In this document: positions 18,501 through 26,461 of the stretch, one piece after another
Numbering within the stretch: the first letter of the stretch is position 1
Layout: each line of letters starts with the position of its first letter
DNA from: Caulobacter sp. BP25
GTDB lineage: Bacteria; Pseudomonadota; Alphaproteobacteria; Caulobacterales; Caulobacteraceae
Direction of reading: 5' to 3'
Length of the DNA stretch: 64,000 bases
Assembly (NCBI RefSeq): GCF_002737755.1
Contig: NZ_PEGH01000017.1
Span: forward strand, 186,001 to 250,000
Program-made: the position numbers and the translations under genes
The notes under the pieces: generated by a model
The model's input: only the letters and a program-made list of their open reading frames with translations
Told to the model about the DNA's origin: nothing
The model's database searches: none

Positions 18501-18794
18501 GAGCTGGGCCTCGTCCTGGGCGCCGACTTCGGCAAGACCGTGTGGTGGCGTCCGGAAGTCCGCGTCGGCTACCGTCAAACCCTGGCCGGGTCGGTCGGCG
18601 ACACGGTGGCCAGCTTCCAGGGCGGCAATCCGTTCACCCTGGCGGCCCTGAACGACAAGGACGGCGCGGTCACCGCCGGCTTCGCCCTGCGCGCCGGCAC
18701 GCCGATGTCGTACCTGGCCATCGAAGGCGGCGTTGAAGCCACCAAGAAGCAGAAACGCTACAATCTGCGCCTCGCCGGCCGGGCGATGTTCTAA
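15549..18794 (+). CDS. Autotransporter (type Va secretion) with large repetitive passenger
   Basis: A protein of about 1,081 residues. A signal peptide (MQRKVLVATVAAAPLLAMAFATSA) is followed by a ~750-residue passenger rich in Ser, Thr, Gly, Asn and Val, with the short alternating repeats typical of a beta-helix. The C-terminal ~285 residues form an outer-membrane barrel ending in the canonical terminal Phe (LRLAGRAMF). A calcium-like DTNGDGVADLF loop lies in the barrel region and SDNDGDLDG in the passenger. I chose ATG 15549, which has GAGGT about 10 bases upstream, over GTG 15537. The passenger function is unknown; surface adhesion is a guess. Confidence 0.9.
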   Translation: MQRKVLVATVAAAPLLAMAFATSAEITVSNARTTPIATSTATGSAADDIRITADGSIRPTAAGAIVAIDSNNRVVNLGTLSTTGVSESVGVLIIGGRTGGLTNSATISLLEDYTPTDSDNDGDLDGSFAQGSNRYGVRLTSAGTFTGDIVNDAAGVISVEGNNSAGLLLEGPIVGAVTNLGSVSVIGDNARGVRIAAPVTGRVTLGGTINVQGVGAIAQDIGANVNGALVLQGATSATGYRTTSRPGTLDALNRLDADDLLQGGPAVRVAGDVTGGVVLQGSNSSTTVGADGNTVVTTVASSTTGTSSINVYGSAPALQIGSASQNVTLGAVGTNDNAFGLIAKGSIGASGVYNGVTATALSVGAGGGRTTTLTGGLRNDGQISASSFEADATGVILNSGAIVDQILNRGSIAATSSSFASSGVTATARALVFGAGSSASSLNNTGTIAASRTGETGDAVAVLDQAGTLKTITNSGAIRAGVSAPQFKADGTTATVTASGKTIALDLRANNSGVTYTQTGPSSFTSTSTFPSTDTTTSTDTTTVTGTPSTVGDVLFGGGNDTLNLASGTLVGAMSFGAGQDRLSITGGAVALGTLTDSDGRLDISVANGSLGLLNSETINVSSLNVGSTGKLLFSADPAAGTNTKLVVSGATTIASGAELGIRMANLVKQPTTFTVIQGSNITAGTFGNSLLAQSPYLYVATSRADTNNVYIDVRRRTAAEIGFNKAETSAYDAVFAALGENSTLAGAFLNQGTRDGFRDLYDQMLPDQGEGLFSALQSVNQQISAATMFRPDPGDRYGPDSLWVQEITSLTRRDTGETLGSDTQAFGFVAGYEAMGDAGGALGMTLAYASIEEHDTVAKVGEQTTASFIQTGAYWRRSVGGWRFNAGGGVGYGFFDGDRRFIAPDTNGDGVADLFLQNTADWKGLTSNAYAGMAYEAKMGRFFARPEGRVDYVWLREGKRTESGGGQGFDLTVDKRTSSNLSGELGLVLGADFGKTVWWRPEVRVGYRQTLAGSVGDTVASFQGGNPFTLAALNDKDGAVTAGFALRAGTPMSYLAIEGGVEATKKQKRYNLRLAGRAMF

Positions 18795-19141
18795 GTCGCG
18801 CCTGGATCGCGGCGCTGGTCGAGGCTAGCGCCGCCCCTCCTTCGCTCCCCCCTTGTCCTTCGACGAAACGGGCTCGCGGCGTGACGCCAGAAGCGCGAAA
18901 GCGCTGAAAATACGAGCGGGCGTCCTCTCGCAGCGGCGCCGATCCTTGCTCGCGACCGGATAGCCGCCCAGTAAGCGCTTGGATTCTTATGGGATTCTTT
19001 GAATCCCGTTGCCACTCCGCCGCGCCTTTCAGAAAAACTCACGGCCGACGCTCCCAAATCTCCATTTCGGAGATAGGAATAATCGGCTTCCTTAGCTCGA
19101 CAGGTCGGTCCGCGCAGCGGCGCCGGGAGAGAGGACTAGCG
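18795..19141. other. Non-coding stretch upstream of the sulfate-binding protein gene, with two inverted repeats
   Basis: About 350 bases without a convincing gene. It holds two short perfect inverted repeats: GGGATTC-TTT-GAATCCC (18991-19007) and ATCTCC-ATTTC-GGAGAT (19058-19074). The second is followed by the AT-rich AGGAATAATC and is a candidate operator or promoter element for the sbp unit, possibly for a LysR-type sulfur regulator. That regulatory reading is speculative. Confidence 0.4.
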
Positions 19142-19246
19142 ATGATCGCCAAGCCATTCGATCCAAAGGCAAGCGACGGGCGCGAGCCGCCCACGCTAAG
19201 CTACAGCCGCCCGGAGATCGACTTCCCAAGCCTGTTCGCGTTCTAG
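19142..19246 (+). CDS. Possible 34-aa small protein upstream of sbp
   Basis: ATG at 19142 follows a good ribosome-binding site (GAGAGAGGA, about 7 bases away) and opens a 34-codon frame ending at TAG 19244-19246. The peptide begins [11 protein letters not shown] and ends in an aromatic-rich tail, [11 protein letters not shown]. It has no cysteine or methionine run, so it is not an obvious attenuator peptide. It lies 92 bp before the sulfate-binding protein gene. It may be a small protein co-expressed under sulfur limitation, a leader ORF, or chance. Confidence 0.42.
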   Translation: MIAKPFDPKASDGREPPTLSYSRPEIDFPSLFAF

Positions 19247-19338
19247 TCCGTAAAGTCGCCCGCTTCGCAAGCCAGGATCGCGGGGCGGCCGGTTCTCCAG
19301 CCTCTCTACCCTTCACGTCTCCAGAAAGGATCGCGCTC

Positions 19339-20376
19339 ATGAGCGACACCCGCAAGGCTCCTTCTCGACGCGGCTTGCTGGCCGGCGCCGGCGCCGGGGC
19401 CGCGACCTTGATGGCGGGCGGGCTCTCCCACGCCCAGTCCAAGTCGGTCTCCCTGTTGAACGTCAGCTATGACCCCACGCGCGAGCTCTACAGGGACGTC
19501 AACGCCGCCTACGCCCGGTACTGGAAGGCGCGGGTGGGCCAGACCCTGACCATCAACCAGAGCCACGGCGGCTCAGGCAAGCAGGCCCGCTCCGTGATCG
19601 ACGGCCTGGAAGCCGATGTCGTGACCCTGGCCCTGGCCTACGACATTGATGAGATCGCGGAAAGGGCGCGTCTCCTGCCGACCAACTGGCAATCGCGCCT
19701 GCCGAATAATTCCACGCCCTACACCTCGACCATCGTGTTCCTGGTCCGCAAGGGCAATCCGCGGAAAATCAAGGACTGGGGCGACCTGATCAAGCCGGGC
19801 GTAGCGGTGATCACGCCCAATCCCAAGACCGGCGGCGGCGCGCGCTGGAACTATCTGGCCGGGTGGGCCTGGGCTTTGAAGCAGCCCGGCGGCAACCCAG
19901 CAAAGGCCGAGGCCTTCGTTAAGGCCCTTTTCCAGAACGTGCCGGTCCTGGACTCGGGCGCGCGGGGCGCCACCACTACCTTCACCCAGCGCGGCATCGG
20001 CGATGTGCTGCTGACCTGGGAGAACGAAGCCTTCCTCGCGCAGGAAGAGCTGCCGGGCCAGTACGAGATCGTCTATCCCTCGCTGTCGATCCTGGCCGAG
20101 CCGCCGGTGGCGCTGGTGGACAGGAATGTTGACCGCCGAAAGACCCGCCTGGTCGCGCAGGGCTATCTGAACTTCCTCTACAGCCCTGCGGCCCAAGAGA
20201 TGATCGCCAAACATCACTATCGGCCGCGCAATCCCCAGGTGGCGGCAAAATACGCCAACAAGTTCAAGAAATTGGATCTAGTCACCATCGACGGAGCCTT
20301 CGGTGGCTGGAAGAAGGCCCAAGCGATCCACTTCGCCGATGGCGGGGTGTTCGATCGGATCTACCGTCCCAAGTAA
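19339..20376 (+). CDS. sbp: Periplasmic sulfate-binding protein of an ABC transporter
   Basis: A 345-residue substrate-binding protein of the Sbp/CysP family. The N-terminus [22 protein letters not shown], ending near HAQ-SK, has a twin-arginine-like motif, so export may use Tat. Family signatures are [12 protein letters not shown] near the mature start, [24 protein letters not shown], and the late motif [15 protein letters not shown]. The gene stands alone here; the permease and ATPase genes (cysT/cysW/cysA) are not adjacent. The start has a GAAAGGA site. A strong terminator follows. Confidence 0.93.
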   Translation: MSDTRKAPSRRGLLAGAGAGAATLMAGGLSHAQSKSVSLLNVSYDPTRELYRDVNAAYARYWKARVGQTLTINQSHGGSGKQARSVIDGLEADVVTLALAYDIDEIAERARLLPTNWQSRLPNNSTPYTSTIVFLVRKGNPRKIKDWGDLIKPGVAVITPNPKTGGGARWNYLAGWAWALKQPGGNPAKAEAFVKALFQNVPVLDSGARGATTTFTQRGIGDVLLTWENEAFLAQEELPGQYEIVYPSLSILAEPPVALVDRNVDRRKTRLVAQGYLNFLYSPAAQEMIAKHHYRPRNPQVAAKYANKFKKLDLVTIDGAFGGWKKAQAIHFADGGVFDRIYRPK

Positions 20377-20443
20377 CGGCCGCTAGGCCGGACCTAGACA
20401 CCGCTTATGGGCGGCGAAGTCTTCCTCCTCGATCGCGCCTTAC

Positions 20444-20478
20444 GGCGGGAGTCTCGCGACTCCCGCCATTCCTTTTTG
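20444..20478 (+). terminator. Intrinsic terminator after sbp
   Basis: A perfect 10-bp stem, GGCGGGAGTC (20444-20453) and GACTCCCGCC (20458-20467), with a 4-base loop TCGC, is followed by ATTCCTTTTT. It separates the sulfate-binding protein gene from lovK. Confidence 0.85.
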
Positions 20479-20495
20479 GGATTGAACCTGTGTTT

Positions 20496-20520
20496 GGAAC
20501 CCGACACGATCGAGTACGTT
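20496..20520 (+). promoter_or_regulatory. Sigma-T (EcfG) type promoter for lovK
   Basis: GGAAC at 20496-20500 and CGTT at 20517-20520 are separated by 16 bases, matching the Caulobacter general-stress sigma-T consensus GGAAC-N16/17-CGTT. The expected start of transcription lies about 28 bases before the lovK ATG. The TTG at 20519 that would extend the kinase upstream lies inside this promoter, which supports ATG 20555 as the true start. Confidence 0.75.
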
Positions 20521-20554
20521 GAGCGTCCACGGGGCGGTGGAGCGAATTGCAGGC

Positions 20555-21655
20555 ATGGACGACTATTCGGAATCGCGACGCGCCGGCGACCGCCTGGCCG
20601 CTGGGCATGGCCTTGACGACCCTTTCGCGGCCGCGATCCGCGCCACGCGGATGGCGACAATCGTCACCGACGCCGCCCAGGCCGATAATCCGATCATCTT
20701 CGCCAACGACGCCTTCCTGAAACTTACCGGCTATGAGCGCGACGAGGTCATCGGCCGTAACTGCCGCATGCTGCAGGGCCCCGACACCGACCGGCAGGCG
20801 GTGCAGGCGCTCAGCGCGGCGATCGCGGCCGGCGAGGACATCAATGTCGAGCTGCTGAACTACCGCAAGGACGGCTCGACGTTCTGGAACGCGCTCCATG
20901 TCTCGCCAGTGCGCAACGACGGCGGCGAGATCGTCTATTTCTTCGGGTCGCAGCTGGACGTCACCGACAAGAAGACCGCCGAGGCCAAGGTGCGCGAGCA
21001 TCGCGACGACCTGGAACAGGTGATCGAGGCCCGCACACGGGAGCTGACCGAAGCCCTGGAGCAGAAGACCGCCCTGCTCCACGAGGTCGACCACCGCGTG
21101 AAGAACAACCTGCAGCTCATCTCCAGCCTGCTGCTGCTGCAAACACGACGGGTCCCAGACCCTGACCTGAAAAGCGCGCTGAAAAGCATGCTGGGCCGGG
21201 TGAACGCGATCGCCACCGTGCACCGCCGCCTGTTCCAGAGCGAGGACGTCGAGCGCTTCGACGTCTCGGCCTTCATCCGCGACATGGTCGCCGACCTGAT
21301 GGGCTCGGCGGGTCGCGACGACATCGAGATGCAGCTGGACCTGGAGCGGGTCGACATCCCTGCCGCCAAGGCCGCCCCCTTCGCCCTGGTGGTCAATGAG
21401 CTGCTGACCAACGCGCTGAAGCACGGCTTCCCCGAAGGCCGGGGCGGCCGGATCTTTGTCGGCGTCAGCCGCCTCGACGGAGAGTTTCGGATCGAAATCA
21501 CCGACAATGGCGTGGGCATGGACAAGCAGGCCAACGGCTTTGGCCTGACGATCGTCCAGCTGCTCTGCCAGCAGCTGAAGGCCAAGTGCGAGACCACGGA
21601 CGCGGAACCTGGAACCCGCGTGGTCGTTCTCCTCCCTGTGAACGGCGCGCACTGA
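20555..21655 (+). CDS. lovK: Blue-light LOV-domain histidine kinase LovK
   Basis: A 366-residue cytosolic photoreceptor kinase. The N-terminal LOV domain (about 25-140) contains GRNCRMLQGPDTD, with the flavin-adduct cysteine at residue 70. A coiled coil follows, then an HWE/HisKA_2-type kinase with LLHEVDHRVKNNLQL (His180), NELLTNALKHG and DNGVGMDKQANGFGL. Cys70 and His180 match the numbering reported for C. crescentus LovK when the start is ATG 20555. LovK and LovR modulate the general stress response by acting upstream of the PhyR-NepR-sigma-T switch. Confidence 0.95.
   Translation: MDDYSESRRAGDRLAAGHGLDDPFAAAIRATRMATIVTDAAQADNPIIFANDAFLKLTGYERDEVIGRNCRMLQGPDTDRQAVQALSAAIAAGEDINVELLNYRKDGSTFWNALHVSPVRNDGGEIVYFFGSQLDVTDKKTAEAKVREHRDDLEQVIEARTRELTEALEQKTALLHEVDHRVKNNLQLISSLLLLQTRRVPDPDLKSALKSMLGRVNAIATVHRRLFQSEDVERFDVSAFIRDMVADLMGSAGRDDIEMQLDLERVDIPAAKAAPFALVVNELLTNALKHGFPEGRGGRIFVGVSRLDGEFRIEITDNGVGMDKQANGFGLTIVQLLCQQLKAKCETTDAEPGTRVVVLLPVNGAH
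21604..21628 (+). promoter_or_regulatory. Sigma-T type promoter for lovR, inside the end of lovK
   Basis: GGAAC (21604-21608) and CGTT (21625-21628) are separated by exactly 16 bases. The element lies within the last codons of lovK and would start transcription about 20 bases before lovR. A separate stress promoter fits the known strong dependence of lovR on sigma-T and gives negative feedback through LovR. Confidence 0.72.
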
Positions 21656-22144
21656 GTGAAGGACAAGGCTTTGGCTATGGGCGGAGGTGCGCTCGAAGTT
21701 TTGATCGTCGAGGATGAGATGCTTCTGGCCATCGAGCTGGAGCACCTGATCCAGGAGGTCGGGTGCCATCCCCTGGGATGCGCAATGAGCTCCGGCGAAG
21801 CCTTCGCCCTCGCCCAGCAGCTGCATCCGGACCTCGCTTTGGTGGACGTCCATCTCAGCGACGGTCCGACCGGCGTCGATGTCGCGCGGAAGATCTCCCA
21901 GGACTGCGGCGGCGTGGCGCTGTTCATGACCGCGAACGTCAAGCGTCTGCCAGACGATTTCGCCGGCGCCTGCGGCGTGATCGGCAAGCCCTACTCCGAG
22001 CACGGCGTGAAAACCGCCCTGGTCTATCTGGCCCACTGCCTGCGGGAAGGCCACGCGCCGGGTCCGACACCGGTCGGCCTGACCCTGGCGCCCGCCTACG
22101 CCGCGCTCTGGGGCCTGGACCAGACGCTAGGCCGCACGGCCTGA
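21656..22144 (+). CDS. lovR: Single-domain response regulator LovR
   Basis: A receiver-only protein of up to 162 residues. Visible are the acidic pair VEDE, phospho-acceptor Asp64 in [10 protein letters not shown] (GTG-start numbering), the TAN threonine region and Lys in GVIGKPYS. There is no output domain, as expected for LovR, which works as a phosphate sink or feedback partner of LovK. GTG 21656 immediately follows the lovK stop; ATG 21676 is an alternative start. The stop overlaps the next gene by 1 base. Confidence 0.92.
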   Translation: MKDKALAMGGGALEVLIVEDEMLLAIELEHLIQEVGCHPLGCAMSSGEAFALAQQLHPDLALVDVHLSDGPTGVDVARKISQDCGGVALFMTANVKRLPDDFAGACGVIGKPYSEHGVKTALVYLAHCLREGHAPGPTPVGLTLAPAYAALWGLDQTLGRTA

Positions 22145-22422
22145 TGGCGGTTTCGCCGATCACAGCCGTCGTCGGAACCGTCGCGGCCTTGCTGTCGATC
22201 ACCAGCTTCGCACCGCAGATCCTCAAGATCTGGAAGGAAAAGGACGCATCGTCCGTCTCGCTGCGGACCTATGTCGTGACTGTCATCGGCTTTTCGTGCT
22301 GGATCGCCTACGGCGTCATGATCCGCGCCTGGCCCGTGATTGCGTCGAATATCGCCTGCCTGCTGATGTCCGGCGCGGTGCTGGCCATGAAGTGGCGGTT
22401 CGCGCGCCAAGCCAAGGGCTGA
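22144..22422 (+). CDS. SemiSWEET (PQ-loop/MtN3) sugar transporter-like protein
   Basis: A 92-residue membrane protein of three transmembrane helices, the size of bacterial SemiSWEETs, which dimerise to form a sugar uniporter. The PQ-loop motif [19 protein letters not shown] lies at the end of helix 1 (about residues 20-38), and helix 2 carries the SCWIAYG motif. The ATG overlaps the lovR stop by one base (TGATG), so it is probably translated together with lovR and under sigma-T control. Substrate unknown. Confidence 0.85.
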   Translation: MAVSPITAVVGTVAALLSITSFAPQILKIWKEKDASSVSLRTYVVTVIGFSCWIAYGVMIRAWPVIASNIACLLMSGAVLAMKWRFARQAKG

Positions 22423-22493
22423 GCGTTTTTGATGACAGGGGGGGCGGGGTCCGCTATCGAGGCCCGCCTAATTTCCCTTCGAGGATCGCCGCC

Positions 22494-23408
22494 TTGACCG
22501 ACGCCGCCGAGGAAGCTGGCTGGGCCACCGCCAAGACCCTGGCCGAGGCCCTGCCCTACATCCAGATTTACGACCGTGAGACGGTCGTGATCAAATACGG
22601 CGGCCATGCCATGGGCCAGGAAGAAGTGGCCAAGGTCTTCGCCGCCGACGCCGTGCTGCTGAAGCTCTTGGGCGTGCATCCGGTGGTCGTCCACGGAGGC
22701 GGTCCGCAAATCAGCCGCATGCTGGACAAGGCCGGCGTAAAGTCGACCTTCGTCGATGGCCTGCGCGTCACCGACGAAGCCACCATGGAAGTGGCCGAGA
22801 TGGTGCTGTCGGGCGCCATCAACAAGGAAATCGCCAACTGGATCACCCTGGCCGGCGCCGAGGCCGACGTGCGCGGCGTGGGACTGTCGGGCAAGGACGC
22901 CCGGATGATCACCGCCGAGAAGGTCACCCGCACTCGCAAGGATCCGGACAGCAATATCGAGCAGGTCGTCGATCTGGGCTTCGTGGGCGAGCCGACCAAG
23001 ATCGACCCCCACATCATCCAGGCTCTGTTGACCTCCGAGACCGACTACATCCCGGTGATCGCGCCGATCGGCGTCTCCACCAAGGGCGAGACCTTCAACA
23101 TCAACGCCGACACGGTCGCCGGCGCCCTGGCGGGCGCGCTGAAGGCCAAGCGAATGCTGATGCTGACCGACATCAAGGGCGTGCTCGACGCCAATGGCGA
23201 GCTGATCCGCCAGATGACGATCGACGAGGCCCGCAAGCTGATCGAGACGGGCGTCGCCACCGGCGGCATGATCCCCAAGCTCGAGAACGCCATCCACGCC
23301 GTGGAATCGGGCGTCGAGGCCGTGGTCATCCTGGATGGTCGCCGGCCGCACGCCATGCTGGTCGAGCTGTTCAGCGAACACGGCGCGGGCACGCTGATTT
23401 CGAAATGA
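22494..23408 (+). CDS. argB: Acetylglutamate kinase
   Basis: ArgB phosphorylates N-acetylglutamate in arginine synthesis. The 304-residue protein has the N-terminal ATP motif [11 protein letters not shown], the substrate motif [16 protein letters not shown], and the late [14 protein letters not shown] and [10 protein letters not shown] motifs of the amino acid kinase family. I chose TTG 22494: it has GAGG about 9 bases upstream and gives the normal length, whereas the frame upstream of it reads through the preceding SemiSWEET gene out of frame. Arginine feedback sensitivity is likely in alphaproteobacteria but not demonstrable here. Confidence 0.96.
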   Translation: MTDAAEEAGWATAKTLAEALPYIQIYDRETVVIKYGGHAMGQEEVAKVFAADAVLLKLLGVHPVVVHGGGPQISRMLDKAGVKSTFVDGLRVTDEATMEVAEMVLSGAINKEIANWITLAGAEADVRGVGLSGKDARMITAEKVTRTRKDPDSNIEQVVDLGFVGEPTKIDPHIIQALLTSETDYIPVIAPIGVSTKGETFNINADTVAGALAGALKAKRMLMLTDIKGVLDANGELIRQMTIDEARKLIETGVATGGMIPKLENAIHAVESGVEAVVILDGRRPHAMLVELFSEHGAGTLISK

Positions 23409-23425
23409 TCGTCACCGACTTCATC

Positions 23426-23552
23426 CTCCCCCGAGCAGCGGGGGAGGGGGACCGCGAAGCGGTGGAGGGGGCGCTCGCCAGCGCTGGACGCCCCCTCCGT
23501 CACGGCGCGTATCCGCGCCGCGCCACCTCCCCCGCCTTGCGTGGGAGGAGCA
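23426..23552. repeat. Intergenic hairpin repeat (family related to module A1)
   Basis: CCTCCCCCGAGCAGCGGGGGAGG is followed by GACCGCGAAGCGGTGGAGGGGG and then a second inverted set ending CACCTCCCCCGCC and GTGGGAGGAG. The outer arms are complementary. It fills the gap between argB and the HAD gene, and its last bases provide the GGAGGAG ribosome-binding site of the HAD gene. Confidence 0.75.
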
Positions 23553-23556
23553 TCTG

Positions 23557-24222
23557 ATGTCGGCCGACCTCACCCACGTCGACACCTGGCTCTTCGACCT
23601 CGACAACACCCTGTACCCGTTGGAAAGCGAGTTCATGGGGCTGATCGAGGCCAAGATGACCGACTTCGTCCAGCGCGAGACGGGCCTGCCCCGCGACGAA
23701 GCGCGCGCGCTGCAGCACAGCTACTTCACCGAGCACGGCACCACCCTGGCCGGGCTGATGATCAACCACGGCCTCGAGCCCAAGCGCTTTCTCGATGAGG
23801 TCCATGACGTAGAGATGGACCGGTTGACGCCCGATCCGGCCCTGCGCGCGGCGATCGCTCGTCTGCCCGGCCGCCGGCTGATCTTCACCAACGGCTCGCT
23901 GGGCCACGCCGAGCGGGTGCTGACGCACCTTGAGCTTCGAGACCTCTTCTCGGAAGTCTTCGCAATCGAGACGGCGGACTATGTGCCCAAGCCCGCGCTC
24001 GCCACCTTCGACAAGATCTGCAAGCTGCACGCCATCGACCCGCCGATGACCGCCTTCTTCGAGGACAGCGAAAAGAACCTCGTTCCGGCTTCGCGCATCG
24101 GCATGACCACGGTTCTGGTCGGCCCGCACGCGGCGGCCTCGACCTCCGAACACGTCCATTTCCGCACTCCCGACCTCGCTGAGTTCCTGAGCTCGGCCCG
24201 CCTGCAAGGAAGCCCGCAATGA
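23557..24222 (+). CDS. HAD-superfamily pyrimidine 5'-nucleotidase-like hydrolase
   Basis: A 221-residue HAD hydrolase of the Sdt1/pyrimidine 5'-nucleotidase group. Motif I is [11 protein letters not shown] (nucleophile Asp), motif II FTNGS, motif III includes KPALATFDK, and motif IV is [10 protein letters not shown]. This protein commonly sits next to dapD or argB in alphaproteobacteria. Its stop overlaps the dapD start by 4 bp (ATGA), suggesting co-translation. Natural substrate uncertain. Confidence 0.88.
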   Translation: MSADLTHVDTWLFDLDNTLYPLESEFMGLIEAKMTDFVQRETGLPRDEARALQHSYFTEHGTTLAGLMINHGLEPKRFLDEVHDVEMDRLTPDPALRAAIARLPGRRLIFTNGSLGHAERVLTHLELRDLFSEVFAIETADYVPKPALATFDKICKLHAIDPPMTAFFEDSEKNLVPASRIGMTTVLVGPHAAASTSEHVHFRTPDLAEFLSSARLQGSPQ

Positions 24223-25064
24223 CCGCCGTCAGCCTGTCTGATCTGCAAACCGAGATCGAAGCCGCCTGGGAAGCCCGCGCCGACGTCTCGACCGCCACCA
24301 CGGGCCCGGTCCGCACAGCCGTCGAGGAGGCGCTCCGGCTGCTCGACAGCGGCGAGGCCCGCGTCGCCGAGAAGATCGACGGCGAGTGGGTCACGCATCA
24401 ATGGCTGAAGAAGGCCGTGCTGCTGTCGTTCCGCCTGAACCCCAACACCGTGATGCGCTCGGGCGCGCTGGGCGGCGGCGTCGGCCCGTGGTGGGACAAG
24501 GTGGCCAACAAGTTCGACGGCTGGGACGCCCCGCAGTTCGAAGCCGGCGGCTTCCGCGCCGTGCCGGGGGCCATCGTCCGCCGCGGCGCCCATATCGGCA
24601 AGAACGTGATCCTGATGCCCTCGTTCGTGAACATCGGCGGCTATGTCGATGAAGGCACGATGGTCGACACCTGGGTGACGGTCGGCTCGTGCGCTCAGAT
24701 CGGCAAGAACGTCCACCTGTCGGGCGGCGTCGGCATCGGCGGCGTACTGGAGCCCCTGCAGGCCAACCCGACCATCATCGAGGACAACTGCTTCATCGGC
24801 GCCCGCTCGGAAGTCGTCGAGGGCGTGGTCGTCGGCGAAGGCTCGGTGCTGTCGATGGGCGTCTTCATCAGCGCCTCGACGAAGATCGTCGACCGCAAGA
24901 CCGGCCAGGTCCATATCGGCAAGGTCCCGCCCTACAGCGTCGTGGTCCCCGGCAGCCTGCCCGACCCGAACGGCGGCCCCAGCCTCTACTGCGCGGTGAT
25001 CGTGAAAACGGTAGATGCGCAGACCCGGTCGAAGACGAGCATCAACGACCTGCTGCGGGATTGA
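24219..25064 (+). CDS. dapD: Tetrahydrodipicolinate N-succinyltransferase
   Basis: DapD uses succinyl-CoA to acylate tetrahydrodipicolinate in the succinylase route to meso-diaminopimelate and lysine. The 281-residue length fits. The central region (about 110-220) is a left-handed beta helix of hexapeptide repeats ([30 protein letters not shown]). The C-terminal cap is [19 protein letters not shown]. The next pathway enzyme, DapE, is encoded 3 kb away at 28270-29430. Confidence 0.96.
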   Translation: MTAVSLSDLQTEIEAAWEARADVSTATTGPVRTAVEEALRLLDSGEARVAEKIDGEWVTHQWLKKAVLLSFRLNPNTVMRSGALGGGVGPWWDKVANKFDGWDAPQFEAGGFRAVPGAIVRRGAHIGKNVILMPSFVNIGGYVDEGTMVDTWVTVGSCAQIGKNVHLSGGVGIGGVLEPLQANPTIIEDNCFIGARSEVVEGVVVGEGSVLSMGVFISASTKIVDRKTGQVHIGKVPPYSVVVPGSLPDPNGGPSLYCAVIVKTVDAQTRSKTSINDLLRD

Positions 25065-25074
25065 TGGCGGCTTA

Positions 25075-25103
25075 GTTCCTCCCCCGCGTCGCGGGGGAGG
25101 AAC
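25075..25103. terminator. Bidirectional hairpin between dapD and the lipoprotein gene
   Basis: A perfect 13-bp stem, GTTCCTCCCCCGC (25075-25087) and GCGGGGGAGGAAC (25091-25103), with loop GTC. It lies between convergent genes. There is no clear T run, so termination may be inefficient. It also resembles the family A repeat core. Confidence 0.55.
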
Positions 25104-25112
25104 TGGCGACCC

Positions 25113-25436
25113 CTACTTCGCCGCCTGGTTCAACTGCCTCTCGCTCTGCGCCGCGCCTTCCTTGGCGTCCTGCTTCAGGTCCCTGCCGGCTTGCTTGAGT
25201 TCTTGGCCGGCCTCACCGGCGGCTTCCTTCAGCTCCGCGCCGGTCTCCTTGGCGCTTTCCTTGATCGCGGTCCCGGCTTCCTTGACGTCCGGATCGTTGG
25301 CGATGGCCTTGGCGGCGTCCTTGACGTCGGCGGCGGCGGCCTTGGCGCCTTCCTTCACCTCGGCGGCGTGCTCCTGCGAGCAGGCGGCGAGCGACAGGGC
25401 GGCGGCGGCGGCGATCAGCATCAGCTTGGAACGCAT
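25113..25436 (-). CDS. Small Ala/Lys/Glu-rich lipoprotein
   Basis: A 107-residue protein starting at ATG 25436, which has AAGGAG eight bases upstream. Residues 1-19 are a lipoprotein signal ending in the lipobox LAAC, with the cysteine at residue 19. The rest is almost entirely Ala, Lys, Glu, Asp and Gly in repeating patterns such as KEGAKAAAADVKDAAKA, predicted long amphipathic helix. It resembles bacterial LEA-like or entericidin/YtxH-type stress proteins in composition only. Function unknown. Confidence 0.8.
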   Translation of the reverse strand: MRSKLMLIAAAAALSLAACSQEHAAEVKEGAKAAAADVKDAAKAIANDPDVKEAGTAIKESAKETGAELKEAAGEAGQELKQAGRDLKQDAKEGAAQSERQLNQAAK

Positions 25437-25534
25437 GGTCGTGCTCCTTCTTGGGTCGCCTGAATAACGAGGCCCCAAGGCGCAGGTTCCGACTCCGGCT
25501 TTTCGCGACGGCCAGAGACGTCTAAACCCCCGCC

Positions 25535-26461
25535 ATGCGCATCGCCTTCCTCGGCACACCCGATTTCGCCGTCACCTGCCTCGCCGAACTCGTCGCCTCC
25601 GGCCATGAGATCGTCTGCGTCTATTCGCAGCCGCCAGCCCCGCGCGGGCGCGGCCAGGACTTGAAGCCCTCACCCGTCCACGCTTTCGCCGAGGGCCTGG
25701 GCCTGCCGGTCCGCACGCCGGTCTCGATGAAGGCCCCCGAGGAGATCGAAGCCTTCCAGGCGCTGGACCTCGACGCCGCCGTCGTGGTCGCCTTCGGCCA
25801 GATCCTGGTGAAGGATGTGCTAGAGGCCCCGACCCACGGCTGTTTCAACCTGCACGCCAGCCTGCTGCCGCGCTGGCGCGGGGCCGCGCCGATCCAGCGG
25901 GCGATCATGGCTGGCGACCTCGTCACCGGCGTCCAGGTTATGCGGATGAGCGAGGGCCTCGACGAGGGTCCGATCCTGATGTCGCAGCAGGTCGCCATCG
26001 AAGACGACGACACCGCCGCCACCCTGCACGACAAGCTGGCCGCCACCGGCGCGCGCCTGCTGCCCGTGGCCCTGGCCGCCATCGAGCGCGAGGTCGTCCG
26101 CGAGACGCCTCAGGCCGAAGAGGGCGTCACCTACGCCAAGAAGATCAAATCGGCCGAGGCCCGCATCGACTGGACCCGCCCGGCCATCGAGGTTGATCGC
26201 CATATCCGCGGCCTCTCGCCCTTCCCCGGCGCCTGGTTCGAGGCGCAGTCCGACAAGGGTCCCGTCCGGGTGAAGGCCCTGCTGTCGCGGGTCGAGACGG
26301 CTTCCGGCGCGGCGGGAACCACCCTGGACGACGCCCTGCTGATCGCCTGCGGTGAGGGCTCCATCCGCCTGCTGAAGGCCCAGCGCGAGGGCAAGGGCGT
26401 CCAGGACGCACAGACCTTCACGCGCGGCTTCCCGATCGCGGCTGGGACCGTGCTGGCCTGA
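25535..26461 (+). CDS. fmt: Methionyl-tRNA formyltransferase
   Basis: Fmt formylates initiator Met-tRNA with 10-formyl-tetrahydrofolate. The 308-residue protein has the N-terminal [12 protein letters not shown], the catalytic region [21 protein letters not shown] (Asn-His pair) and the GVTYAKKI segment starting the C-terminal tRNA-binding domain. Its stop overlaps the truA start by one base (TGATG). The deformylase gene def is 5 kb away on the other strand rather than adjacent. Confidence 0.97.
   Translation: MRIAFLGTPDFAVTCLAELVASGHEIVCVYSQPPAPRGRGQDLKPSPVHAFAEGLGLPVRTPVSMKAPEEIEAFQALDLDAAVVVAFGQILVKDVLEAPTHGCFNLHASLLPRWRGAAPIQRAIMAGDLVTGVQVMRMSEGLDEGPILMSQQVAIEDDDTAATLHDKLAATGARLLPVALAAIEREVVRETPQAEEGVTYAKKIKSAEARIDWTRPAIEVDRHIRGLSPFPGAWFEAQSDKGPVRVKALLSRVETASGAAGTTLDDALLIACGEGSIRLLKAQREGKGVQDAQTFTRGFPIAAGTVLA

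Noticed and set aside
15513..18578. A 1,021-codon open frame antisense to the autotransporter.
   Set aside because: Its composition is low-complexity Arg/Gly/Ala/Val/Asp with no family motif. It mirrors the codon bias of the sense gene, whose signal peptide and C-terminal barrel are convincing. High GC keeps the antisense frame open.
22296..22493. Longer ArgB reading from 22296.
   Set aside because: It overlaps the SemiSWEET gene in another frame. TTG 22494 has a ribosome-binding site and gives the normal ArgB length.
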